DNA of 10,252 nt from an uncultured Methylophilus sp. (GTDB lineage: Bacteria > Pseudomonadota > Gammaproteobacteria > Burkholderiales > Methylophilaceae): contig CAKZJM010000068.1 in assembly GCA_936943315.1 (NCBI GenBank), positions 1-10,252 of the forward strand, given 5' to 3'. Shown here one piece after another: positions 1 through 7,338 of the stretch (position 1 is its first letter; the number at the start of each line of letters is the position of its first letter). Under the pieces are notes generated by a model. That model did no database searches, was not told where the DNA came from, and saw only the letters and a list, made by a program, of their open reading frames with translations. A program made the translations under genes and the position numbers.

Positions 1-51
1 CCATTAATTTAGCTTTATATATTTGTGGGTGATCTATATTAGAGATAAATG

Positions 52-2040
52 TTATTGTTTCTTGGATATCGTAAGTAGCTGTTCCAAAGCGCTTCTAACA
101 TTCAGAATTGCATTATCCCAATCTCCCACATTGGGTTGTCTGAAGAGGCGGGCGGTGGGATACCATGGCGTGTCTTCCCTATCCAGCATCCATCGGTAGT
201 CTGGTAAATAAGAGATTAATATCCAGACATTTTTACCCATTGCGCCTGCCAAATGTGCCACTGAGGTATCTACGCTGATGATCAAATCCAGGCAGTCCAG
301 CATGGCTGCCGTATCAGAGAAATCGTTTAACTCTTCATGGTATTCCTGTATGTGATTGAGTTTTGAAAGCGTGGTTTTGTCGTGTTCCCGCACTTCTTTT
401 TGTAGGGAGTAAAAGGTTACCGGCAAATCAAGAATAGGCGCTAATTGCTCTAGTCTTAAGCTGCGATCATGGTCTTTCTTGTGGTCTTTTGAACCCGACC
501 AAACCAGCCCGACTTTTAATGAGTTGCTAGCGTATGCAAATTTTCTTTCCCAGTAACTCTTTTTAAAATGGTCCGAAAAAAAGTAAGGAATCTTGTTGGG
601 AATGGTTTCAACGGTTGTCTTGAATGCCAGCGGTAGACTCATGATGGGGCAATGAAAGTCAAACTCATCAACCTTCTCATCATTTCTAACAATTCTTGCA
701 TTGAGCCCCATCGTTTTAATCATTGCGTAAAGTGCATTAGGCACTTTTAAGATGACTCTTGCACCGAGATTTTCTACTAAGGGAACATAACGGCAAAACT
801 GGATAAAGTCGCCTAATCCCTGCTCAGGATAAATATACAAAATTTTATCGGTGACGGACTCCTGCCCCAGCCATAAGGGTTGCTCATAGATTGGGTAAGA
901 GCCTTTTAGGTCTGGTTTATAACGGCGATATTCGTATAACTGCCAGCCTTCTTCATACTCCCCCTTTAATATTTTAGGTAGTGCTTTGTTCCAATGTGGG
1001 TCCGCCATTTCAGGATTCAATTCAATGGCTCTATCATAGTTTTGGAGAGCCTCATCAAAATTTCCCTTACCTAGCATGGCAAGGCCACGATTTACATAAG
1101 GACCGGCAGAGTCTGGAACGAGCGCCATGGCTTTTTCATATCCCACAATCGCGTCATCAAAACGTTTAAGTTCCTGAAGAACATTACTCATCCCATTGTG
1201 TGGAAAAGGCGAAAGTGAGTTAAGTGCGATGGCTTTTTCATAGCTTATTAGGGCTTCGTCAAACCTTTTAAGCTCCATTAAAACGTTGCCTTGGCCGTTA
1301 TAAGCAAAAGAATAATTAGGATTTATTGCAATGGCTTTTTGAAAGCAAGTCAGTGCTTCTTCAAATCGTTTCAGCGTGATGAAAACATTTCCACAATTGT
1401 TATAAGCATCCACATAATAGTTCTTTAAGGAGAGTGCATTCGTGTAGCTTTCAACAGCATCTTGGTATCGGTTGAGCTCTTTAAGAACTACTCCGCGATT
1501 GTAATGTGCCTCTGCATGACGCGGATTTAAATTGATGGCATGCTCATAACTCGTAAGCGCTTCTTCGTATTGCTTCAGCTTTTTGTATACATTCCCACGG
1601 TTGTTATATGCATTCGTGTAATTTGGTTTTAACTCAATCGCCTTATCATAATCTGCAAGGGCTTCCTGATCCCTGCCATATTTTTCATGCAGTATTCCTC
1701 GGTTGTAATACCCTTCTGCATAGTTATTATTTAAAGCAATGGCTTGATTGTAGTCGCTATAAGCCTCGTCAAATCGGTTAAGCGCAAACAAGGCAGCTCC
1801 CCGGTTGCCATAAGCAGTAAATTGGTTTGGGTCTATGCCCAACGACTTTTCTACATACTCTAATCCTGCTTCAAAACGGCCTTGTTGAAATTCAATCATT
1901 GCCAGGTTATTCAATAGGCGAGGGTTGGTCGAGTAAGCCGCCATCAAAGTGAGATATAGATTTTTTGCCTCATTGACCTTTCCATTTTTGTGGAGATGCA
2001 AGGCCTGAATAAACTGTTGATTTTGTTGTAAATCATTCAT
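52..2040 (-). CDS. TPR-repeat protein with C-terminal GT9/GT41-like glycosyltransferase domain
   Basis: The protein has 662 residues and no signal peptide or membrane segment, so it is probably cytoplasmic. Residues 9-378 form about eleven tandem TPR units with a mostly 34-residue period. Typical units have the pattern A(Y/H)NNRGNV...LKRFEEAL..YEKAIALNPN. Residues 379-655 form a second domain resembling the glycosyltransferase part of bacterial TPR/GT9-like proteins: EQGLGDFIQFCRYVP (406-420), KVGLVWSGS (509-517), DLIISVDTSVAHLAGAMG (585-602), and RWMLDREDTPWYP after it. In GT9 and GT41 folds, the VDTSVAHLAGA region lies at the nucleotide-sugar site. By family analogy it may glycosylate a protein or surface glycan, with the TPR superhelix selecting the acceptor; donor and acceptor cannot be read from sequence. 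The start is supported by AGGAG (2047-2051, minus strand) six bases before ATG. It is divergent from the TonB receptor gene. Domain calls are firm; enzymatic activity is inferred. Confidence 0.9.
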   Translation of the reverse strand: MNDLQQNQQFIQALHLHKNGKVNEAKNLYLTLMAAYSTNPRLLNNLAMIEFQQGRFEAGLEYVEKSLGIDPNQFTAYGNRGAALFALNRFDEAYSDYNQAIALNNNYAEGYYNRGILHEKYGRDQEALADYDKAIELKPNYTNAYNNRGNVYKKLKQYEEALTSYEHAINLNPRHAEAHYNRGVVLKELNRYQDAVESYTNALSLKNYYVDAYNNCGNVFITLKRFEEALTCFQKAIAINPNYSFAYNGQGNVLMELKRFDEALISYEKAIALNSLSPFPHNGMSNVLQELKRFDDAIVGYEKAMALVPDSAGPYVNRGLAMLGKGNFDEALQNYDRAIELNPEMADPHWNKALPKILKGEYEEGWQLYEYRRYKPDLKGSYPIYEQPLWLGQESVTDKILYIYPEQGLGDFIQFCRYVPLVENLGARVILKVPNALYAMIKTMGLNARIVRNDEKVDEFDFHCPIMSLPLAFKTTVETIPNKIPYFFSDHFKKSYWERKFAYASNSLKVGLVWSGSKDHKKDHDRSLRLEQLAPILDLPVTFYSLQKEVREHDKTTLSKLNHIQEYHEELNDFSDTAAMLDCLDLIISVDTSVAHLAGAMGKNVWILISYLPDYRWMLDREDTPWYPTARLFRQPNVGDWDNAILNVRSALEQLLTISKKQ

Positions 2041-2085
2041 CTGGCACTCCTAATCACTGGATAAGAAATTGACTACCTTTTTTTA

Positions 2086-2114
2086 GTTTTATGGGTGTAA
2101 TAGCGTTTTGTCAA
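2086..2114 (-). promoter_or_regulatory. Sigma70-type promoter of the TPR/glycosyltransferase gene
   Basis: Read on the minus strand, a perfect TTGACA -35 box (2109-2114) is followed by a 17-base spacer and a TAAAAC -10 box (2086-2091, four of six matches to TATAAT). Transcription would begin near 2079, giving a leader of about 40 bases before the ATG at 2040, with AGGAG inside it. The -35 sequence and the spacing are strong; the -10 is only fair. No operator was recognised around it. Confidence 0.6.
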
Positions 2115-2310
2115 TATTAGAAACTCCCGGTCATTTGTCACCTTCGTCAGTCTTATCCACACTTCTTAAAGACTTATTCAAAAAAATCTCCACTACATCA
2201 GGCAGCTTTAATTCGTGTCTTAACAGCATTTTTGATATTGGATTCGGGAAAATTCGTAAGGATCTTTCGGTGGGGGGCAGCGTTTGACTTTCAATCCCCA
2301 TTTTCACACT

Positions 2311-2381
2311 GTCATTCCCGCGCACGCGGGAATCCATTTTTGTTTAGCAATCAGATAGATTCCCGCTTTTGCGGGAATGAC
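2311..2381. repeat. REP-like doublet of two GCGGGAAT hairpins bounded by inverted ends
   Basis: Two palindromes lie 25 bases apart. The first is ATTCCCGCG (2314-2322), a two-base loop, then CGCGGGAAT (2325-2333). The second is ATTCCCGC (2359-2366), a TTTT loop, then GCGGGAAT (2371-2378). The outer ends GTCATTCCCGC (2311-2321) and GCGGGAATGAC (2371-2381) are exact inverted repeats of each other, so the whole 71 bases can also fold as one unit. This is the architecture of REP doublets (BIME-like) mobilised by RAYT/TnpA_REP enzymes, and the core resembles the ATTCCC-N8-GGGAAT dRS3 repeat of Neisseria. No transposase is present in the window. It could also serve as a transcription-blocking or mRNA-stabilising structure. 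Confidence 0.75.
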
Positions 2382-2540
2382 GAACTAAACGGCGTTCACT
2401 TCATTGAGCTTATCGCAGTGATGCTTTTGACCATAAGAAAAAACCACTCAAATCAATATCATACAAATTTATTGTAAAGTTAAGTTAATAACGTCAGGTT
2501 TTTGCTTCGCTCACAGATGAGTCATAGACAGGAGAGGACT

Positions 2541-5500
2541 GTGAGTACGCATAAGAAATTAAAGAGAAGAGGAATACACACTGCGTTAGCTGCTTTAAGT
2601 GTGATGGTATCGCAACCAGTGTGGGCAGAAGCATTAAATACCCAGTTGCCTAAACAACAGGAGGAAAGCTTTAGTGTGCCCGTTAATGTGGATATTCCGG
2701 CGCAGCCATTGGCGAATTCATTGCATGACCTGGGCAAGGCCACGGGCATGAATATTTCATTCCCCAATGACGTTGTCTCAGGCAAAACCGCGCCCGAAGT
2801 GCGCGGCCGCATGACGCGCAAAGAAGCGCTGCAACGCGTGTTGGGTGAAAGCGGGCTCGTGTCTAAAGTTGAAGGTAGCAATGTGATCATTCAAAAAACG
2901 CCTAAAACAGAGGATAAAAGTGTTCAGTTGGATAAGGTGGACGTACGGGCTAAAAGGTTCTATGAAATTGGTCCTTTGCCTGGTCTGGGTTTAACCAAAG
3001 AAGAAATTCCCGGCAACGTGCAAAGTATTTCGGCTAAAGAAATCAAAGAAGCGCATTCGCTCAGCCTTGCCGACTTGATGAATCGTAAACTGCAATCTGT
3101 CACGGTAAATGACTATCAAGGCAATCCATTCATGATGGATGTGCAGTATCGTGGTTTTAGCGCTGGACCGCAGATCGGAACACCTCAAGGGTTGAGTGTT
3201 TTCCTGGATGGTATTCGTATGAACGAACCATTCGGCGATGTGGTGAACTGGGACATGATGCCCATGAATGCATTGCAGAGCGTGGAGGTATTTCCTGGCT
3301 CAAACCCTATTTTTGGATTGAATACATTAGGGGGTGCTTTTGCGCTCAAAACCAAGGATGGCTTTAATAATGTCGGCGTTGATGCAGATATTCTGACCGG
3401 TTCTTTTGGGCGCAAACAGTTACAGGTTGAAGGTGGTTGGAATAATGGCACTGTTGGTTTGTTTGCAGCAGGTAATTTCTTCCTTGAAGACGGCTGGCGC
3501 ACGAACTCCCCAAGTAAGGTGAATCAGCTTTTCACAAAGGCTAGCTATCGTGGTGATAAGTTGGACCTCAACTTGAGTACGTTGTTGGTGCAGACGGATT
3601 TGGTGGGTAATGGCTTAGTCCCAAGCGAGATGTACCAACGGGATAGAAATGGCGTATTTACATCTCCAGACACTACTAAGAACAAACTGCAACAGTTTCA
3701 ATTAAGTGGTAGTTATTTTGTCAATGATACTTTTTCTATTACGGGTCAGGTTTACCGGAGAAATAGTAAGCGCCATCAAAAAGGCGCTGATGTCATGACG
3801 GGTTATGATGAGCAATTGACGGCAAAGCGACTGCCCAATTCTAACGAAGAGTTCACTTGTACGTTCACAACGACTACTAGCAGTAATCGGTATGGTCTTC
3901 CCGACTATTTTGTAATCCCGGTCAACGTCTCCACGGGGGACGATAGCGATCTTTCTAACTTTCTTGGCGATGTCGATACAAATTTAAATGCCCCAGGAAC
4001 CGTTGACTTACGTGCTAGTTATTCAAGTTTTCTTAACTCTGCTATTACAGAGCAAGGGTTGTTGGATAATTATCGTTATAACTATGATTTAAATGCCAAC
4101 TTTACTGAGCAAGTATTTTATAACCGAGTATCCCCACCTGCGCCTGCTCCGCTGGGTCCCATTAATGGTGTCGGCGATTTTTCATACTATAGTAACTTTA
4201 GTGCAACACTTCAAAATTTGAACAGCCAGGGCAGTGGTGTTTTGCTGGATGATTCTAATTATTTTTACTCTACTGGTGGTGCTAGTGGAACCGATGTAAT
4301 TAAGAACTATGTATTTATTTTGGCTGCTACTAACGAGTCCAATTGCTTATCACTGCACCCTCCCTCACAGGGCTATGAAATATATCAGCCAAATGGGATT
4401 GATCGCGTATATATTGACGGTGCCGGTTTTGGACAGCCTGGCTATGTGCAGGGAACACCTACTGCACTCCTGACTGATAACCAAATTGATCAAATTGTAG
4501 ATGGCGCATCAATCCAGTTCAACTGGAATCTTGAGCATCATAAATTTATGATTGGCGCTGCGATTGATGCAGCCAATGCTGATTATACCAACTCACAACG
4601 TCTGGGATTTTTTGATGCCGATAGAAACGGTTACCTTGATCCGGCACAAGCACATCCACAATTTGTGGGTGCATTCGTACCTATCGAAAATAACAATTTC
4701 ACAGGTACGAATACGACCAAAAGCATTTATTTCTCCGAAACCTGGACGCCTGTAGATGACTGGCATTTCAACGTTTCAGCGCGGTATAACGAAACACAAA
4801 CTAAAAATAAAATTGCAGCACGTCGGGGGTTGTTTGCTTACGAGATCGGCGATGTAATTGCCATTCCTAGTGAGTTTGCTGTTTGTCCGAATGGGGACTG
4901 CTCCAATGTACCTCTCAACTTCAGAATTCCAAATTTATACAATCAGCTGGATTCTGCAGAAACCGAGAAATTCAGCTACTACTCATTGAACCCCTCCCTA
5001 GGTGCTACCTGGCAGGCTAAAGAGAACCTCAATCTATACGCCAACGTAGCACAGGGGACACGTACACCAAGTGTAATTGAACTAGGGTGTGCGCTTGATC
5101 ACACCCCAACGGGAGTGTTTTATACCGATGGTCAGGGTGGTTCATATGAAATACCTAAGAGCATTTTAGAGAATCGCCAGTGTACTTTGCCTACAACGCT
5201 ATCCGGTGATCCTTATCTTCCTCAAATTAAGGCCACTACTTACGACATCGGGATGCGCGGCACGATTGGCGAAAATATGCGTTGGAATTTGGGCGCTTTC
5301 CAAACTGATTTAAAAGATGACATCTTCTTTGTTGCTGTCGGTAATGGGCAGGGGTTCTTTGACACCGTAGGTAAAACCCGTCGTCGTGGTATCGAAGCTG
5401 GCTTGTCTGGTAAAGAGGGCAGGTTCGGGTTTGGTCTTAACTACAGCCTAACGGACGCAACCTTTGAAGATGATTTCCTCATGATCAGCAATGACAACAG

Positions 5501-6050
5501 TAGCTCATTTTATGTGCCAGCTATCGGTCGAGGAGTGATTAGGGTGAAACCTGGTGACCGTATGCCTGGTACAGCATTGCATAACCTAAATGCAAATCTT
5601 AACTATGATGTGACAGATAAGTGGGTGGTAGGCCTAACCGCGGTAATGCACTCTGATAGCTATGCGAGAGGCAACGAGAATAATGAGCATAAACAAGGGG
5701 TAATAATGTATAGAGAGGTTACTACCGGCGTTGGACAAGCCGTGCAGGTCCCTCGGCAGCAAACGAACAACCCAGGAACCCTTGCGGGCTACGCCACATT
5801 TAATTTCCAGACCAGTTACAAGATTAATAAAGAGTGGACCGCGACGATGATCGTTAACAATATTTTTGACAAAGAATATTTTAGCGCAGGGCGTTTAGGC
5901 CGCAATCCATTCTCACCAAGTATTTTGGGTGCCATTGGACCTGATGGTTATAACCATAACTCTAGTGATTGGTTAAGCACAAACTTTATCGCACCGGGTG
6001 CGCCACGTGGTGTGTGGTTCAGCTTGAATTGGCATTTTGTGCCAGATTAA
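2541..6050 (+). CDS. TonB-dependent outer-membrane receptor with N-terminal STN domain
   Basis: I place the start at GTG 2541 because AGGAGAGG (2530-2537) lies just before it, whereas the in-frame TTG 2502 and ATG 2517 have no ribosome-binding site. This gives 1169 residues with a signal peptide cleaved after VWA29. The STN signalling domain spans about 44-121 (VDIPAQPLANSLHDLGKATG...). A TonB-box-like LDKVDV is near 130, the plug is about 150-265 (LSVFLDGIRMNEPFGD, then SVEVFPGSNPIFGLNTLGGA), and the remainder is beta-barrel, with VNNIFDKEYFSAGRLG near the end. It imports a scarce ligand across the outer membrane using TonB/ExbBD energy. An STN domain normally contacts a FecR-type anti-sigma factor, but no sigma/anti-sigma pair is adjacent. 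It is larger than the usual 700-900 residues, mainly because of a region of about 225 residues (435-660). Six cysteines (440, 602, 782, 787, 850, 881) suggest disulfides in outer loops. The ligand is unknown. Confidence 0.93.
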   Translation: MSTHKKLKRRGIHTALAALSVMVSQPVWAEALNTQLPKQQEESFSVPVNVDIPAQPLANSLHDLGKATGMNISFPNDVVSGKTAPEVRGRMTRKEALQRVLGESGLVSKVEGSNVIIQKTPKTEDKSVQLDKVDVRAKRFYEIGPLPGLGLTKEEIPGNVQSISAKEIKEAHSLSLADLMNRKLQSVTVNDYQGNPFMMDVQYRGFSAGPQIGTPQGLSVFLDGIRMNEPFGDVVNWDMMPMNALQSVEVFPGSNPIFGLNTLGGAFALKTKDGFNNVGVDADILTGSFGRKQLQVEGGWNNGTVGLFAAGNFFLEDGWRTNSPSKVNQLFTKASYRGDKLDLNLSTLLVQTDLVGNGLVPSEMYQRDRNGVFTSPDTTKNKLQQFQLSGSYFVNDTFSITGQVYRRNSKRHQKGADVMTGYDEQLTAKRLPNSNEEFTCTFTTTTSSNRYGLPDYFVIPVNVSTGDDSDLSNFLGDVDTNLNAPGTVDLRASYSSFLNSAITEQGLLDNYRYNYDLNANFTEQVFYNRVSPPAPAPLGPINGVGDFSYYSNFSATLQNLNSQGSGVLLDDSNYFYSTGGASGTDVIKNYVFILAATNESNCLSLHPPSQGYEIYQPNGIDRVYIDGAGFGQPGYVQGTPTALLTDNQIDQIVDGASIQFNWNLEHHKFMIGAAIDAANADYTNSQRLGFFDADRNGYLDPAQAHPQFVGAFVPIENNNFTGTNTTKSIYFSETWTPVDDWHFNVSARYNETQTKNKIAARRGLFAYEIGDVIAIPSEFAVCPNGDCSNVPLNFRIPNLYNQLDSAETEKFSYYSLNPSLGATWQAKENLNLYANVAQGTRTPSVIELGCALDHTPTGVFYTDGQGGSYEIPKSILENRQCTLPTTLSGDPYLPQIKATTYDIGMRGTIGENMRWNLGAFQTDLKDDIFFVAVGNGQGFFDTVGKTRRRGIEAGLSGKEGRFGFGLNYSLTDATFEDDFLMISNDNSSSFYVPAIGRGVIRVKPGDRMPGTALHNLNANLNYDVTDKWVVGLTAVMHSDSYARGNENNEHKQGVIMYREVTTGVGQAVQVPRQQTNNPGTLAGYATFNFQTSYKINKEWTATMIVNNIFDKEYFSAGRLGRNPFSPSILGAIGPDGYNHNSSDWLSTNFIAPGAPRGVWFSLNWHFVPD

Positions 6051-6148
6051 AAGTGATAGAGAGAGTAGTCACTTGAATAAAGCAATATTTGTCAGGGTTT
6101 TGTTGGGAAGGGACTTACATGTGTGTATGCGTTTTAGAAAATTTAAAA

Positions 6149-6252
6149 GGCATTTGTGGTCCCGCCCAAATAGAACTTTATCTCAACCGACTTAGAGCTT
6201 GCGACAGACTAAACGCGTTGGGGTGAAGGTTACGCGGGCGGCCACAAATGCC
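6149..6252 (+). promoter_or_regulatory. Candidate structured 5' leader RNA (long-range inverted repeat)
   Basis: GGCATTTGTGG (6149-6159) pairs perfectly with CCACAAATGCC (6242-6252). After a two-base bulge, CCGCCC (6162-6167) pairs with GGGCGG (6236-6241). The result is a 17-bp stem closing a 68-base apical region. Inside, two mutually exclusive pairings are possible: CGCGT (6214-6218) with ACGCG (6232-6236), or CTCAAC (6182-6187) with GTTGGG (6217-6222) enclosing TTAG/CTAA. The structure ends 18 bases before the AGGAG (6271-6275) of the next gene. That position fits a cis-regulatory RNA, a protein-binding site or an mRNA-stabilising structure. I do not recognise it as a known riboswitch class. 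A small MITE with imperfect inverted ends is the alternative, but I see no target-site duplication. Confidence 0.5.
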
Positions 6253-6280
6253 CGTTTATTTTAACGTAAAAGGAGTAGTC

Positions 6281-7264
6281 ATGAGAAATGTTACTTTGAA
6301 AATGGCGGTATTAGGAGCGTTAAGCTTTGTTGCTACAGAAACATATGCTGCTGGTTTTGTAGCTTTGTCTGCATCACCTACTGGTTCAGCTTATATCAAT
6401 TGTTATAACGCTAACAGAGTAGTGCCACCAGCCACAGCAGACGATGTAAAAGGTAATTTTGGATCATTTCCAATTGCCAGTACCCTTCAGCCGTCTACAA
6501 CTGTTAATAGTACTTGTTTTGTAGCTAAGCCCACATTTGAGTCCACTGCCCCTATTTCAGGATATACCTCTATTGGATCTCGTACATCAAACATTCTAGG
6601 GGATGCGGGAAATACTATTGGGACCCTTGTTGACCGTGTTTGGCGTAATGCTACAAATGATACTTGCATATTCGGCACTAGAGTGACGATGATTAATGCC
6701 GACCATGATTCCAGCACTGCTGGTACTCAGTATTTTGAAGTGAATGATATTGCGCGTGGTGGTTTTAGTAGCTCTGGGACTGTAAATGTTGCCTATACTA
6801 TTTTTAGTACTACAGGTAATACTTCACCACTATATCGCGTAGGTAGAACATTTACATCTGTACAACATCGTGCACGTGCCTATAACACTGCAACTAATCA
6901 ACAGGTAAATGGTACTGGCTATTTGGATTTACCAACGATTGGCGGATCTTCTACACTCGCTATTAATGGTGTAAATAGTCCAATTGATGCGACTACGACG
7001 GCATCAGCATCCGCTGCTCAGCAAGACGCACAAGTCAACAGTAATTGGGTGGATTTTACAGCCGACACAGTGTTTGCAGATGATGATGGGTCAACTAATG
7101 CTCTTTCTGGGTACACATATATTCAAGCTTCTTGCAATGCTACAGACCCCAGTACCTGGGTAAAAACTGGAGCTATTCGTTTACGCCAAACAGCGCAGGA
7201 GAATACCACATTCAAAGAGATTGCTATTGATGGTTATGCACCTCCAGGAGCGACTGTACCTTAA
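6281..7264 (+). CDS. Secreted protein of unknown function, upstream of RTX gene
   Basis: The start is ATG 6281, preceded at five bases by AGGAG (6271-6275). An in-frame ATG at 6248 lies inside the leader stem and lacks a ribosome-binding site. The product has 327 residues. A Sec signal peptide is clear: positive MRNVTLK, then MAVLGALSFVA, with cleavage around TYA23 or A24. The mature part is rich in Thr, Ser, Asn, Ala and Gly, typical of exported beta-rich proteins, and has four cysteines (41, 79, 129, 285) that could form two disulfides. It shows no membrane anchor, lipobox, RTX repeats or sorting tail; the end is GYAPPGATVP. I do not recognise a family or catalytic motif. It lies 68 bases before the RTX gene on the same strand, so co-transcription and a partnership at the cell surface are plausible. 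Its signal peptide means it would not share the type I route. Local GC is low (about 38-42%), like the first half of the RTX gene. Confidence 0.85.
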   Translation: MRNVTLKMAVLGALSFVATETYAAGFVALSASPTGSAYINCYNANRVVPPATADDVKGNFGSFPIASTLQPSTTVNSTCFVAKPTFESTAPISGYTSIGSRTSNILGDAGNTIGTLVDRVWRNATNDTCIFGTRVTMINADHDSSTAGTQYFEVNDIARGGFSSSGTVNVAYTIFSTTGNTSPLYRVGRTFTSVQHRARAYNTATNQQVNGTGYLDLPTIGGSSTLAINGVNSPIDATTTASASAAQQDAQVNSNWVDFTADTVFADDDGSTNALSGYTYIQASCNATDPSTWVKTGAIRLRQTAQENTTFKEIAIDGYAPPGATVP

Positions 7265-7287
7265 TACTAATATTTATTGAGTCTTGA

Positions 7288-7310
7288 GCAAGGTGGTGTT
7301 TCCACCTTGC
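7288..7310 (+). terminator. Perfect 9-bp hairpin between the secreted-protein and RTX genes
   Basis: GCAAGGTGG (7288-7296) pairs perfectly with CCACCTTGC (7302-7310) around a five-base loop. The bases after it (ACTTTAATTG) form no proper T-tract, and the RTX ribosome-binding site begins ten bases further on. It is therefore likely a leaky terminator or an mRNA-processing/stability hairpin that lets the RTX gene be expressed at a different level from its upstream neighbour. The pairing is certain; the role is inferred. Confidence 0.5.
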
Positions 7311-7315
7311 ACTTT

Positions 7316-7338
7316 AATTGAGGAGTTTGATCATGGCT
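7316..7338 (+). promoter_or_regulatory. RTX translation-initiation region resembling the 5' end of 16S rRNA
   Basis: The ribosome-binding site AGGAG (7321-7325) sits seven bases before ATG 7333 and fixes the RTX start. The 23 bases from AATTGAG to ATGGCT match the 5' end of Escherichia coli 16S rRNA, as I remember it, at all but one position (7322, G here and A in the rRNA). That one difference is what makes the Shine-Dalgarno core. The match ends at GGCT; the rRNA continues CAGATTGAA, while this gene continues GTTAAGATT. Chance or true descent cannot be decided here. Confidence 0.7.

Larger units (their letters stand above)
2041..2540. other. Divergent intergenic spacer without a supported gene
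   Basis: This 500-base gap separates the divergent TPR-glycosyltransferase and TonB-receptor genes. It holds the leftward promoter (2086-2114) and a REP-like double hairpin (2311-2381). Short open frames on both strands here run through the repeat and start with its usual spurious peptide (MDSRVRGND on the minus strand), so I do not call them genes. The minus-strand frame ending near 2131 reads moderately protein-like (KMLLRHELKLPDVVEIFLNK), which could be a decayed gene tail, but I cannot assign it. For the receptor, TTGACC at 2427-2432 is the best -35 candidate I see, without a convincing -10. The AT-rich stretch 2435-2490 shows no clear Fur box. Confidence 0.5.

Noticed and set aside
2131..2337. 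68-residue minus-strand open frame
   Set aside because: Its start lies in the REP-like repeat and gives the usual spurious MDSRVRGND peptide. The rest could be a decayed gene tail, but no family could be named.
2232..2477. 81-residue plus-strand open frame
   Set aside because: It runs through the REP-like hairpins (CHSRARGNP...DSRFCGNDE), a typical false ORF of such repeats.
6051..6074. AAGTGA/TCACTT hairpin just after the TonB-receptor stop
   Set aside because: Only six pairs with a 12-base loop and no following T-run; too weak to call a terminator.
6149..6252. Known riboswitch classes (cobalamin, TPP, SAM/SAH, c-di-GMP, glutamine, ZTP)
   Set aside because: None of their signature consensus segments could be located in the element, so no class is assigned.
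6248..6280. Upstream in-frame ATG of the secreted-protein gene
   Set aside because: The ATG is buried in the 3' arm of the leader stem and has no ribosome-binding site; ATG 6281 has AGGAG at proper spacing and begins a standard signal peptide.
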